Assembly (NCBI RefSeq): GCF_036647415.1
Contig: NZ_JAVXKG010000014.1
Span: forward strand, 1-64,000
Source of the DNA: Empedobacter sp036647415
GTDB taxonomy: Bacteria > Bacteroidota > Bacteroidia > Flavobacteriales > Weeksellaceae
Reading direction: 5' to 3'
DNA: 64,000 bases
Shown here: positions 9,617-18,150 of the stretch, piece after piece
Layout: the number at the start of each line of letters is the position of its first letter
How positions within the stretch are numbered: position 1 is the first letter of the stretch
Program-made: the position numbers and the translations under genes
The notes under the pieces: generated by a model
What the model was told of the DNA's origin: nothing
The model's database searches: none
What the model saw: only the letters and a program-made list of their open reading frames with translations

Positions 9617-10234
9617 TTACTCTAACTCTGTATTTACCTTAATTAATTCGATTGATAAATTAAAATGATTATGTTTTATCAAAATATTTTTCGGAAAATC
9701 GGTTTTATCAACTTCAAATTGATTCATCGTCTTTATTTTATTCTTCTTTAAATGAATTAGTTCTGTAAAAAAAAATGATTTATTCTTAGGATAAACTAAA
9801 CTAATATTTTCAGATTTCAAAATCAAATTATCTTTAGTAATATAGTGTTGATTAACTTCAAAATCATTTTGAAAAATAGTTTGTAAATCTTCTGCAAGTG
9901 TCTTTACAACTACTTTCTTATTCAAATCTGGCATTGCATAATGTAACGTATATTCATTATTGAAAATAGATAAATCAAAAAGCGTATTTCCAAAATCTGA
10001 AATCATTACAGCACGATGAGTTGTTTTATCTATCTTTTTTACAACAAAATTACCTTTCATTTCTTTTTTCATAAAAGTAATTTTGAATCTATACGCATAC
10101 TCTTTATTGACTTTATTAAAGTAAGGATTAGAAATAACTTGATTCAATCGTTTTTCTTGCTGAATATCAGAAACTTTATAAGTTGTACCACAAGAACAAA
10201 AAATAAATAAACTAAGGAGTAAAAACCGATGCAT
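9617..10234 (-). CDS. Unrecognised lipoprotein of the pigment operon
   Basis: A 205-residue protein with a lipoprotein signal (LFIFCSCGTTYKV). The mature part is beta-rich, with alternating hydrophobic and charged residues resembling LolB/LolA-like barrels, but there is no motif that settles this. It overlaps the end of the LolA-like gene by 23 bases. As the partner of a LolA-like carrier, an outer-membrane acceptor lipoprotein is a reasonable guess (aryl polyene loci also carry a small lipoprotein), inferred from context only. Confidence 0.6.
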   Translation of the reverse strand: MHRFLLLSLFIFCSCGTTYKVSDIQQEKRLNQVISNPYFNKVNKEYAYRFKITFMKKEMKGNFVVKKIDKTTHRAVMISDFGNTLFDLSIFNNEYTLHYAMPDLNKKVVVKTLAEDLQTIFQNDFEVNQHYITKDNLILKSENISLVYPKNKSFFFTELIHLKKNKIKTMNQFEVDKTDFPKNILIKHNHFNLSIELIKVNTELE

Positions 10235-10838
10235 TTATAGTTTTATTTAAAGATTTATTGGTAAATAAAATTTTTGTATAATCATTAGATGGCTCAATCA
10301 TCTTAACCTCTGTAACCGTAGATTGCCCTGTATAAAAGGTTAATTGAATCTCTTTGATGTATTTTTTTATATCCTTTAACTTAGGTTGTAATTTAGCAAT
10401 ACGAGATTTATCTGTTTTTGCATACGTAATATCAAAATCACTTGTATTGAAAAGATTTCCGCTTACACTTCCAACTATCAGCTGGTTTAGCTTTTCAAAT
10501 TTTTTATTTCCTTGTAGATCTACACTTGTTTTTTTACCTTCATCATTTATGTAGATTTTACCATTGTTGAAAATCACATTATAATCTATTGGTTGCGTAT
10601 AATTCCATCGCATTGCTTTCGGATTCTGAAGATACAATTTGCCTTTTGAGATAATAGGTTTTTCTAAAAAACTCATCACTTTATATTGTGTAAAATCAGC
10701 CATCAAAGTCTCTATATTCTTTGAATCTGAAATAATATCTTTTTTAAATTTTTCTATTTCTATATTACTCATTTTACTTTCTTGCGCAGAAATTTTCATC
10801 ACAAAAAGTGCAAAAAAGAATACTATTTTAATTTTCAT
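10212..10838 (-). CDS. LolA-like outer-membrane carrier protein
   Basis: About 208 residues with a signal peptide (MKIKIVFFFALFVMKISAQ). The mature part opens with a LolA-type pattern: LMADFTQYKVMSFLEKP, SKGKLYLQNPKAMRWNY, then IYINDEGKKTSVD. LolA homologs shuttle lipids across the periplasm, and aryl polyene and flexirubin loci carry dedicated copies, presumably for the pigment lipid rather than lipoproteins. ATG 10838 (or 10844) is chosen over the TTG at 10847. It overlaps the deacetylase gene start-to-stop. Confidence 0.82.
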   Translation of the reverse strand: MKIKIVFFFALFVMKISAQESKMSNIEIEKFKKDIISDSKNIETLMADFTQYKVMSFLEKPIISKGKLYLQNPKAMRWNYTQPIDYNVIFNNGKIYINDEGKKTSVDLQGNKKFEKLNQLIVGSVSGNLFNTSDFDITYAKTDKSRIAKLQPKLKDIKKYIKEIQLTFYTGQSTVTEVKMIEPSNDYTKILFTNKSLNKTINASVFTP

Positions 10839-11601
10839 AAACATCAATTTTCAAAAGTTCGTCCAATAGAACAACTTTATAATTTTCTTTCTGTAAAAAT
10901 ACAAATAATTGCTCTAAAACATTCGCCGTTTTATCCGAAGTATCATGCATCAAAACAATACAACCTGGTTTTATTTTGCTCGAAATTCTATCAAAAAGCT
11001 TTTGCTCATCATCTATTATTGTATCTAATGACCGTAAACTCCAACCAATTACATCATGTTTTGTTTGTGAAATAGCATCGGCTATATGTGGATTTGTGAT
11101 ACCAAAAGGCGGTCGAAATAATTTTGGTTTAAGGTTAATTGTATCAAAAATTATTTCATTTGTAGAACTTATTTCTTCAACTATTTTTTGTGAAGAATAA
11201 AAGCCATTTTTAGAGGAATGATGAAACGTATGGTTTCCTATAATATGCCCTAAATTAGATGTATTTCTAAGTATTTCTGGATACTTTTCTATCTGCTTAC
11301 CTATACAAAAAAAAGTAGCTTTAGCATGATTTTTTTCTAAAATATCCAATATTCGAGGAGTAAATTCCGTTGGACCGTCATCAAAAGTTAACGAAATAAT
11401 CTTTTGTTGACTATTTTTTTGTTGATGAAAAGCTTTCAGAAAATAATTTAATCTTATCTCAAAAACTCCAAAAATTGTCAATGTTATCCAAACAAAAAAT
11501 GGAATTATTAACGCGAAAAAACTGAATTCAAATTGCCAACAAAAAATTAGTAAAAAGACTAAAAATAATAGACAAACAAAATTTACAATTCTAAATTTCA
11601 T
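10828..11601 (-). CDS. Polysaccharide deacetylase (NodB/CE4 family)
   Basis: Two N-terminal hydrophobic segments (residues about 5-45) anchor a NodB-homology domain. The family motifs are visible: SLTFDDGP (motif 1, catalytic Asp plus metal Asp), GNHTFHH (HTxxH metal-binding pair), RPPFG (motif 3), GWSLRSLDT and VLMHD (motifs 4-5). All metal ligands appear intact, so a zinc-dependent deacetylase or amidase is likely. The ATG overlaps the stop of the Cys-less ketosynthase in an ATGA junction. A deacetylase next to ketosynthases suggests de-N- or O-acylation of the sugar or lipid part of the pigment, by inference. Confidence 0.85.
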   Translation of the reverse strand: MKFRIVNFVCLLFLVFLLIFCWQFEFSFFALIIPFFVWITLTIFGVFEIRLNYFLKAFHQQKNSQQKIISLTFDDGPTEFTPRILDILEKNHAKATFFCIGKQIEKYPEILRNTSNLGHIIGNHTFHHSSKNGFYSSQKIVEEISSTNEIIFDTINLKPKLFRPPFGITNPHIADAISQTKHDVIGWSLRSLDTIIDDEQKLFDRISSKIKPGCIVLMHDTSDKTANVLEQLFVFLQKENYKVVLLDELLKIDVYEN

Positions 11602-12599
11602 ATAGATTGAAGTAGCGTAAAACTTAAATCTCTTCCTTTATAACCATTGATTAACAGTAGATTTCTTAATTCATCTGGTTGATTTTGATTTGCTAAAAAT
11701 GCTTTTGGAAAAGTTTCATTTTTAAGAATCTCACAACCTAAAGTCAATCCAAATGCTGAAGAAGTTCCAAACTCGCCAATAAAATCTTTGTATGTAAAAA
11801 TTGTAATTGAAGAATTAATTTCATTAATCATTTGTAAATCATCTATTCCAGAAATTATCGCGTCAATTTCGGATAAATTAATATTATTCAACTGAATAAA
11901 TTTTAAAATTTCAGAAAATAAATTTTCTTTATCGTACTCATTCTGAATACTTACATCAATTATTTTCGCATAAGATGTTATTGATTTTTTATCTGAAATT
12001 GCAAAAAAATGCGCACCTTCACTGTATCTTTTTCCTTGATTAGTTTCAGATTTTATCTCGCCAATCAATTGTTGTAATTGATACGTTCTTTCTCCTATTT
12101 CATCAATTCCACCAATCAAAACATTTGATGATTCTTCACTTTTAATCTGAAGGAAACCGTCTAATAAAGCATTCTCAAAAGAATTAAACCCATTGGTATA
12201 AGTGAAATTATACGCTTTACAATTAAGATGTAATGCAATTTGCGAACCTACCGTATTGTGTGTTGATTGTATAAAAGCTGTTGGCGTCAAAAATTCTTCA
12301 TTATTCTGAATAATATTTGTCAAAAACTTTTCAGAATCAACTAAACACCCCAAAGCAGTTCCAGTAATAATTGCATCTAAAGTGTCAATCTCCGCTTCAT
12401 CTAATGCTTTTTTGGCTGTATAAATTCCCATTTTAACACCCGAAGCCATTCGTCTGCTCATAGCTGGAGAAATAATTTCTTTGAGTGATGGGGATTTCGC
12501 TTTGGTAATATTTTCTGTCAAAACTGAAACTTCATCAGAAATATTATCTATAAATTGTGCATTTACAACACCTAAACCGTTTACAAATACTTCTCTCAT
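11598..12599 (-). CDS. Ketosynthase-like chain-length-factor protein lacking the active-site Cys
   Basis: A 333-residue thiolase-fold protein whose framework resembles FabF-type ketosynthases (TGTALGCLVDSEKF, FIQSTHNTVGSQIALHL, FGTSSAFGLTLGCEIL). The segment that should carry the nucleophilic Cys reads FTYTNGFNSFE, and the two His motifs are missing, so it cannot condense by itself. This matches a chain-length factor paired with the preceding active ketosynthase, as in KS:CLF heterodimers of type II polyketide and aryl polyene systems. ATG 12599 overlaps the preceding stop as TAATG; the upstream TTG at 12626 is disfavoured. Confidence 0.78.
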   Translation of the reverse strand: MREVFVNGLGVVNAQFIDNISDEVSVLTENITKAKSPSLKEIISPAMSRRMASGVKMGIYTAKKALDEAEIDTLDAIITGTALGCLVDSEKFLTNIIQNNEEFLTPTAFIQSTHNTVGSQIALHLNCKAYNFTYTNGFNSFENALLDGFLQIKSEESSNVLIGGIDEIGERTYQLQQLIGEIKSETNQGKRYSEGAHFFAISDKKSITSYAKIIDVSIQNEYDKENLFSEILKFIQLNNINLSEIDAIISGIDDLQMINEINSSITIFTYKDFIGEFGTSSAFGLTLGCEILKNETFPKAFLANQNQPDELRNLLLINGYKGRDLSFTLLQSI

Positions 12600-13792
12600 T
12601 ATTTTGAAAAAATTAAAGTTGAACAATTTCCTCCGAAACCAAACGAATTTGATAAAACATATTGAATATCTTTCTTTTCTAAAGTAGTTGTCGGAAAGAT
12701 ATTCAACTCTTCAATCGGTAATTGAAAATTTAAGTTCGGATATATCACATTATTTTGTAAACTTAACAGACTAAAAACCGCTTCAACTCCTGCAGCAGCA
12801 GCTAAAGTGTGTCCCGTAAAAGGCTTTGTAGAACTAAATTTTGGTAAATCATTTTCATAAATACGTAACAGAGCTCTACCTTCTGTTAAATCATTATTAT
12901 TAGTCGCTGTTCCATGAACATTGATATAATCAATTTTTTCAGGATCAATCTCTCCAATATCAAAAGCTTTTTTCATTGCTAAATACGCTCCTTCCCCATT
13001 TTCAGAGGAAGCCGTTTGATGAAAAGCATCATTTGCATTTCCATATCCAGCCAAATGTCCAATCACTTTTTTATTTGTTTTTTGAACCATTTCATCTGAT
13101 TCCAAAACCAAATAAGCAGCGGCTTCACCAAGATTTAAACCTTTTCTATTAAGATCAAATGGTTGATTAAATTCATCCGACAAAATCATCAAACTTTTGA
13201 AACCATTAATTGTAAATTTCGACAAAGCGTCCGTTCCACCAACAATGACACGATCCAATTTTCCTGATTTTATCAACCGAGCACCATACATAATTGCATT
13301 TGCAGCGGAAGAACATGCAGTACTAATTGTAGAAACAAAACCTTGTAATCCTATTTCTTGAGCGATTTGTTGTGAAGATGTACCCGAATCGTGCGTTGAA
13401 ATATATTTCTGCTTTTCGGGTAAATCTTCATAATTCAAAAAATATTTTTCTGTAATATCCATTCCTCCAACACTTGTTGAAGAAATCAATCCAGTTCTGA
13501 ATTCATTTACATTTGTAATTTGTGCATCATTCAATGCTTCTTTCACCGCGACAAGTCCCAACATCGCTGTACGAGTGAAATTATTATCTGATGATAGATT
13601 TAAAAAAGTTGCTAATTCCTCATTAGTTTGTTTAATTTCACCCACAAAAATTTGATCTTTATGTATAGATTCAAAATTTTGTAAACGTGATAAACCATGT
13701 TTTTGATGAAGTAGTGATTGCAAATTTTCTTCGACATTATAACCTATTGCCGAAATAATTCCCATCCCTGTTATTGCAACTTTTTTGTCCAT
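12599..13792 (-). CDS. Beta-ketoacyl-ACP synthase (FabF-like)
   Basis: A complete 397-residue KAS II-type condensing enzyme. The nucleophile motif STACSSAANAI, the first His motif NVHGTATNNND and the second FTGHTLAAAAG are all intact, as is the terminal SNSFGFGGNCSTL. It directly precedes the Cys-less homolog, with which it probably forms the chain-extending heterodimer. Its ATG overlaps the ACP stop as TAATG, so ACP, KS and CLF should be made in balanced amounts. Confidence 0.9.
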   Translation of the reverse strand: MDKKVAITGMGIISAIGYNVEENLQSLLHQKHGLSRLQNFESIHKDQIFVGEIKQTNEELATFLNLSSDNNFTRTAMLGLVAVKEALNDAQITNVNEFRTGLISSTSVGGMDITEKYFLNYEDLPEKQKYISTHDSGTSSQQIAQEIGLQGFVSTISTACSSAANAIMYGARLIKSGKLDRVIVGGTDALSKFTINGFKSLMILSDEFNQPFDLNRKGLNLGEAAAYLVLESDEMVQKTNKKVIGHLAGYGNANDAFHQTASSENGEGAYLAMKKAFDIGEIDPEKIDYINVHGTATNNNDLTEGRALLRIYENDLPKFSSTKPFTGHTLAAAAGVEAVFSLLSLQNNVIYPNLNFQLPIEELNIFPTTTLEKKDIQYVLSNSFGFGGNCSTLIFSK

Positions 13793-14049
13793 TATTTTGT
13801 TCTATTTTTCTCGATATAATCTGCCATTACTTCAACCGACTGAAAAATTGTTTTTCCTTCTTTTGGATCCGTAATTTTGATACCATATTCTTTGTCCAAC
13901 AAAACAATCAACTCCAAAGCATCAATAGAATCTAATCCCAATCCGTCTCCAAAAAGAGTATCATTATCCTTGATATCCTCCACAGTTACATCTTCTAAAT
14001 TTAAGATTTCGATAATTTTTACTTTTAATTCAGTAATTAAATTTTCCAT
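13792..14049 (-). CDS. Acyl carrier protein
   Basis: An 85-residue acidic helical protein with the phosphopantetheine attachment motif GLDSIDALELIVLL (Ser about 41). It is one of two ACPs in the operon; the DSI form differs from the DSL form of the other, which may help the different ketosynthases tell them apart. No phosphopantetheinyl transferase is visible in the window, so a general or off-window enzyme must load it. The gap to the upstream gene is 30 bases. Confidence 0.92.
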   Translation of the reverse strand: MENLITELKVKIIEILNLEDVTVEDIKDNDTLFGDGLGLDSIDALELIVLLDKEYGIKITDPKEGKTIFQSVEVMADYIEKNRTK

Positions 14050-14079
14050 AGTATTTTTTATTGTTAAGTAATATTGTTT

Positions 14080-14619
14080 TTAATCTATTAAAATCATTTT
14101 TGCTTCATAATTCCCTTGTAAATAATCTACCCAAGCTACGACAACTTTATTTGCTCGATGCGAATCTATCAAATAATGAGCGTACTTTTTCAACTGATTT
14201 TCATTAAAATTATTCGCTATAAAAAAAGCATTTTCTGTTTTCAAATGATGGCGAATACTCACTTCTCCCAAACAAATATTTGCCAAAGTATAGACGAAAA
14301 CTGCTGGGCTAGGAAAAATTTCATTTTCAGATTGAATACTTTCTGCATGTTTAAGATCAGAATCTAAGCTCGAATTTTTATTTGCAAAAACTAAAGCAAT
14401 ATTTTGATTTTCGGTTAATGTATTTTCATTTTTCAACAAAATTTCAGCAGCTAAAAAAGCCAATTTACTTTGTTGATCCATTTTGTAAAATTTAGGATAA
14501 TTGATATTTAAAAACTTAAAACAGTTCTTCGAAAAAGTATTAAAATCAGTTGATTTCTCTTCAAAAAACAAGATGTCATTCAACCAAATTTGCTCATTTT
14601 TAATTACAACTTCAGTCAT
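14080..14619 (-). CDS. Truncated ketosynthase-like protein
   Basis: A 179-residue protein that resembles the N-terminal part of a beta-ketoacyl synthase (KLAFLAAEILL, IALVFANKNSSLDSD, FPSPAVFVYTLANICLGEVS) and then stops about where the core would continue. There is no Cys nucleophile or His motif. It is a stand-alone half-domain rather than a recent truncation: there is no remnant of the second half before the ACP. It may be a structural partner or lineage-specific pathway protein. ATG 14619 is used; the upstream TTG at 14625 is less likely. The function is unassigned. Confidence 0.65.
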   Translation of the reverse strand: MTEVVIKNEQIWLNDILFFEEKSTDFNTFSKNCFKFLNINYPKFYKMDQQSKLAFLAAEILLKNENTLTENQNIALVFANKNSSLDSDLKHAESIQSENEIFPSPAVFVYTLANICLGEVSIRHHLKTENAFFIANNFNENQLKKYAHYLIDSHRANKVVVAWVDYLQGNYEAKMILID

Positions 14620-15733
14620 TTTCAACCTTTTTAAGAATGATTACTGCGTTACTTCCGCCAAAACCAGAAGATGTTTTTAGAATATAATTAATCTCTTTAT
14701 TTAAATTTTCTTTGGTAATGTTTTGCTCAACAGAAGTCCCTAATTCAGTATAATTTAAACTTTTCAAAACTAAATTTTCTTGCGCTTGTTTCATTGCCAA
14801 AACCAATTCTAATAAACCTGAAGCACCTAATGTATGCCCAAAATAAGCTTTTAAACTATTCGTCGGAATATTTTGCATTTCTAAACGATTAAAGGCTATT
14901 GTTTCCATTTCATCATTGTACAAAGTAGCTGTACCATGTGCAGAAATATAATCAATCTTATTCGAAGTAATATCCGATTCTTTTAGTGCATTTTCTATGC
15001 TCGAAACCAAACCTTCGCCAGTACGTGAAGGACCAGAAATATGATTCGCATCATTGATTGTCGCTTCACCTACTATTTGAAAAGAATTATTCGTTTTTTC
15101 TTTAGAAATATAAACACAAGCCGCTGCTTCACCTAAATTAACACCTTTTCTGTCTTTATCAAATGGTTTACATTGGTCAAAATCCATTGCTTGAAATGAA
15201 TTAAAACCAGTTAAAACAAAATCAGTTAATTCGTCTAAGGCCAAAACATAAACGTCATCAAAAAAATCCATTTCTATAAAACGTTTCGCAATATTTACTG
15301 CTAACACGCCAGAAACACATGCATTACTGACTACAATTGGTTCAGTTTCAAAATCAAAATAATCTGCTATTTTTTGTGCAAATAAAGGAATTGATGCTTC
15401 CTCTAAAGAATTAGAAATTTGATTAATATTTCCTTTTGTTGTTGATAAAACAAAACCAGTTCTTGAATCAATTTTAGATTTATCAACAATCTGAAATAGA
15501 GAATATATTCCAATTAGTTCTAATCGAGTATATTTCTCATTATTAATTATTTGATTTTTAATATTTCGGAAAATATTTTCATCTATTTGTCCTGCATAAA
15601 AATTCTTAAGATGTCCAAAAGATTCTATTTTTGAGACAGCTGAATTTCCTAAAACCAATTGTTCCCAATTTGTTTCAACAGAAAACCCAAAAGGAGTTAA
15701 AATATTTGATCGATTAATATAAACTTTTTCCAT
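14612..15733 (-). CDS. Beta-ketoacyl synthase
   Basis: A 373-residue condensing enzyme with all catalytic motifs: VSNACVSGVLAV (nucleophile), SAHGTATLYND and YFGHTLGASG (both His), and the terminal SSGFGGSNAVI loop. The NACVSG context differs from the STACSS of its operon neighbour, suggesting a different substrate or chain length. ATG 15733 overlaps the thioesterase stop as TAATG, which decides the start over the TTG at 15760. Confidence 0.88.
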   Translation of the reverse strand: MEKVYINRSNILTPFGFSVETNWEQLVLGNSAVSKIESFGHLKNFYAGQIDENIFRNIKNQIINNEKYTRLELIGIYSLFQIVDKSKIDSRTGFVLSTTKGNINQISNSLEEASIPLFAQKIADYFDFETEPIVVSNACVSGVLAVNIAKRFIEMDFFDDVYVLALDELTDFVLTGFNSFQAMDFDQCKPFDKDRKGVNLGEAAACVYISKEKTNNSFQIVGEATINDANHISGPSRTGEGLVSSIENALKESDITSNKIDYISAHGTATLYNDEMETIAFNRLEMQNIPTNSLKAYFGHTLGASGLLELVLAMKQAQENLVLKSLNYTELGTSVEQNITKENLNKEINYILKTSSGFGGSNAVIILKKVEND

Positions 15734-16170
15734 TATAATAAACCGATTTTTTGTTTCCATTCTACAAAAAACGGAGGAAATGTCAACATTAATTCTCCTT
15801 CATTATCCAAAAAAACTTGAATCGTTTCTCCAGTACAAACTAACTTATTATCTTGATTAAAAATCTTAAACTTAAATATCATTTTTGCAGCCAAAGTATC
15901 TTCATAAGTCGTTTCAATTCGACAAACATCTCCATATTTTAGTGGAAACTTATGCTCACAAACAGATTTAATAATTGGTGTTACAAAGCCATTTTTTTGA
16001 ATATCTAAATAACTAATTCCAAAATGACGTCCAAAAGCCTCTCTTCCATCTTCAAAATAAGTAATATAATTACCATGCCACACAATTCCCAGCGAATCAA
16101 CTTCGTTAAAACGAACCGAAAAACTAGAATTATGGATCAAAGTTTTACTCTTCTCTTCTGAATTTATCAT
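15733..16170 (-). CDS. Acyl-CoA/ACP thioesterase, 4HBT hotdog family
   Basis: A 145-residue hotdog protein with the 4-hydroxybenzoyl-CoA thioesterase signature: VDSLGIVWHGNYITYFEDGR, where the Asp is the expected catalytic residue. YbgC/FadM-like members hydrolyse acyl or aroyl thioesters. In the pigment operon it could release the finished polyene acid or edit misprimed ACPs. ATG 16170 is preferred over the TTG at 16185. It overlaps the ABC permease gene by 26 bases. Confidence 0.82.
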   Translation of the reverse strand: MINSEEKSKTLIHNSSFSVRFNEVDSLGIVWHGNYITYFEDGREAFGRHFGISYLDIQKNGFVTPIIKSVCEHKFPLKYGDVCRIETTYEDTLAAKMIFKFKIFNQDNKLVCTGETIQVFLDNEGELMLTFPPFFVEWKQKIGLL

Positions 16171-17425
16171 AATATATTGCGGCAATAGAAGTAATAATAT
16201 AAAACAAAGTTAATAAAATAATATTGGGTAAAATTTGCACGAAAGACTGATTTCTTAAAATTAGGCTATAATAACCGTCCAAAGCCCAGTTCATCGGTGA
16301 AATTTTAGAGAAATGTTGCATAAAATCTGACATTGCAAAAACAGGAATCCATACTCCGCCAATTGCCGCCAAAATAACGACAAATGTTGCACCAAAAGGA
16401 GCTGATTGTTCTTGTGTTTTTGCAATTGTACCAATCAATAATCCTAATCCGATTGCGGCTAATGCGGCAAAAATAGTTAATCCAAAAATTGGAATTAGAA
16501 TTCCTTCAGTACTAAAACCTGGTAAATCTATCAGAGGAAAAATGAATTTTGCAACTCCTAAAATCATTAGAAATTGAAATAAACTAATAATTAAATATGT
16601 GATTGTTTTCCCTAAAATCTGTACAGAATAAGGCATAGGACTTACTAACAAACGAACGTGCGTACCTAAATTTTTCTCTTTTACAATATTGATAGATAGA
16701 GGAACAATGATAAAAAATATAGCGAACAATGTCCATGCTGGTACATTGTGTTGCGTAACATTTGGCTTGAGTGTTGTTGTACTTGTTTGTGGAACAATTT
16801 CTTTGAAATTGATAAATTTATCGTTCTGAAAAGCTGAATCATCCTCACTTCCCATCTCTTTTTGGAAAGCTGTGTAGATACTTTTATTTTCTGTTTCTGT
16901 AATTAATTTATCCAGAATATTAAGGACATTTTGCTTGAACGCAATAGAAGTCGCTGGATCAAAATATAACTTTATCGTCTTATTTTCTACCGCTTTGTTG
17001 TACTGAATTTGCGAACTATCAATAGAAAATTGATTTAAAATTTCTTCAACATTTTGATTGATTTTATAATTTAAATCTTTTGATAAATTCTTTGGAATAA
17101 CAATTCCTACTTGATAATTTCCTTTAAAAACTTCCGATTGTAATTGTGATTCTGTAATATTTTTATGATTAATTTCTGAAACAATTTTTAGATTTCCAGA
17201 AGAAGAAACATGTTTCTTAATCACAGAAGAAATACTGTCTTGATCGTTATCTATAAATAAAATTGGAATGCTTGTGTCTGAAAAAGAATCGTAGGTACTT
17301 TTCTGAATTTTAGTTACTGTGACAACCAAAATCAAAGGCATAATAAATAATATAATTAATCCGCCAATATCGCGACTTAACAATAAAATTTCCTTTTTTA
17401 TACAAGCTAAAAGTTGTGTAAACAT
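16145..17425 (-). CDS. ABC-2 type exporter permease
   Basis: A 426-residue ABC-2 membrane protein: one helix near the N terminus (GLIILFIMPLILVVTV), a large extracytoplasmic loop of about 190 residues with coiled and Gln/Asn-rich stretches, then five further helices in the C-terminal half, including SINIVKEKNLGTHVRLLVSP just after the second. This is the usual ABC2_membrane_3 layout. The ATG overlaps the ATPase stop as TAATG, so the pair forms a two-gene exporter, probably for a pigment-related lipid. Confidence 0.87.
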   Translation of the reverse strand: MFTQLLACIKKEILLLSRDIGGLIILFIMPLILVVTVTKIQKSTYDSFSDTSIPILFIDNDQDSISSVIKKHVSSSGNLKIVSEINHKNITESQLQSEVFKGNYQVGIVIPKNLSKDLNYKINQNVEEILNQFSIDSSQIQYNKAVENKTIKLYFDPATSIAFKQNVLNILDKLITETENKSIYTAFQKEMGSEDDSAFQNDKFINFKEIVPQTSTTTLKPNVTQHNVPAWTLFAIFFIIVPLSINIVKEKNLGTHVRLLVSPMPYSVQILGKTITYLIISLFQFLMILGVAKFIFPLIDLPGFSTEGILIPIFGLTIFAALAAIGLGLLIGTIAKTQEQSAPFGATFVVILAAIGGVWIPVFAMSDFMQHFSKISPMNWALDGYYSLILRNQSFVQILPNIILLTLFYIITSIAAIYYDKFRREE

Positions 17426-18150
17426 TATGATATTTTAGTTAATGAAACAAAAACTTCTTCTAAACTGTGTGCATTATACTGTTTTACCAACTTTTTTGGT
17501 TCTTCTGTTATAATTGCTTTTCCGTTATTCATAATCGTTACGCAAGTACAAAAATCCTCTGCTTCCGCCATGTGATGCGACGTATAAACAATTGTCATAC
17601 CTTGTTGATTAAGCTCTTTTAAATAGTCTAATAAAATCAATTTTGACTGAATATCAACGCCAACAGTTGGTTCATCAAGAAATAAAATCTCGGGTTGATG
17701 TAAAATTCCTGCTAACAAATTTATTCGGCGTTTCATTCCTCCCGAAAAAGATTCTATTTTTTTATCTAAAAACTTCAACATTCCTATTTTTTCAGTCAAT
17801 GAATTAATTTTTTCAGTCAATTCTTTGGTTGGAACTTTATATATTTTTCCAAAAAATTCTAAATTTTCTCTTGCTGTCAATGTTGGATAAAGTGCATATT
17901 CTTGCGGAACAATTCCGATAATTTTCTTAATTTGATTGAGATCTGAATTTTGATTAAATCCTTGAATGACAATTTTGCCAGATGTTGGCTCTATTAATCC
18001 AGATAAAATTGACATCAAAGTCGTTTTACCAGCGCCATTAATACCAAGTAAACCATGAATTTCATTTTGTTTGATCTCTAAATTGAAATCTTCTAATGCA
18101 AAAACATCGGAATTTTTATATTTTTTATATAATTTATTAATCTCAATCAT
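17425..18150 (-). CDS. ABC transporter ATP-binding protein
   Basis: A 241-residue ATPase with all motifs intact: Walker A LGINGAGKTTLMS, Q-loop in IVPQEYALYP, signature SFSGGMKRRINLL, Walker B EILFLDEPTVGVD and the switch His in YTSHHMAEAE. It resembles the DrrA/multidrug ABC-2 group. It is coupled by TAATG junctions on both sides, to the BtrH-like gene before it and the permease after it. Confidence 0.92.
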   Translation of the reverse strand: MIEINKLYKKYKNSDVFALEDFNLEIKQNEIHGLLGINGAGKTTLMSILSGLIEPTSGKIVIQGFNQNSDLNQIKKIIGIVPQEYALYPTLTARENLEFFGKIYKVPTKELTEKINSLTEKIGMLKFLDKKIESFSGGMKRRINLLAGILHQPEILFLDEPTVGVDIQSKLILLDYLKELNQQGMTIVYTSHHMAEAEDFCTCVTIMNNGKAIITEEPKKLVKQYNAHSLEEVFVSLTKIS

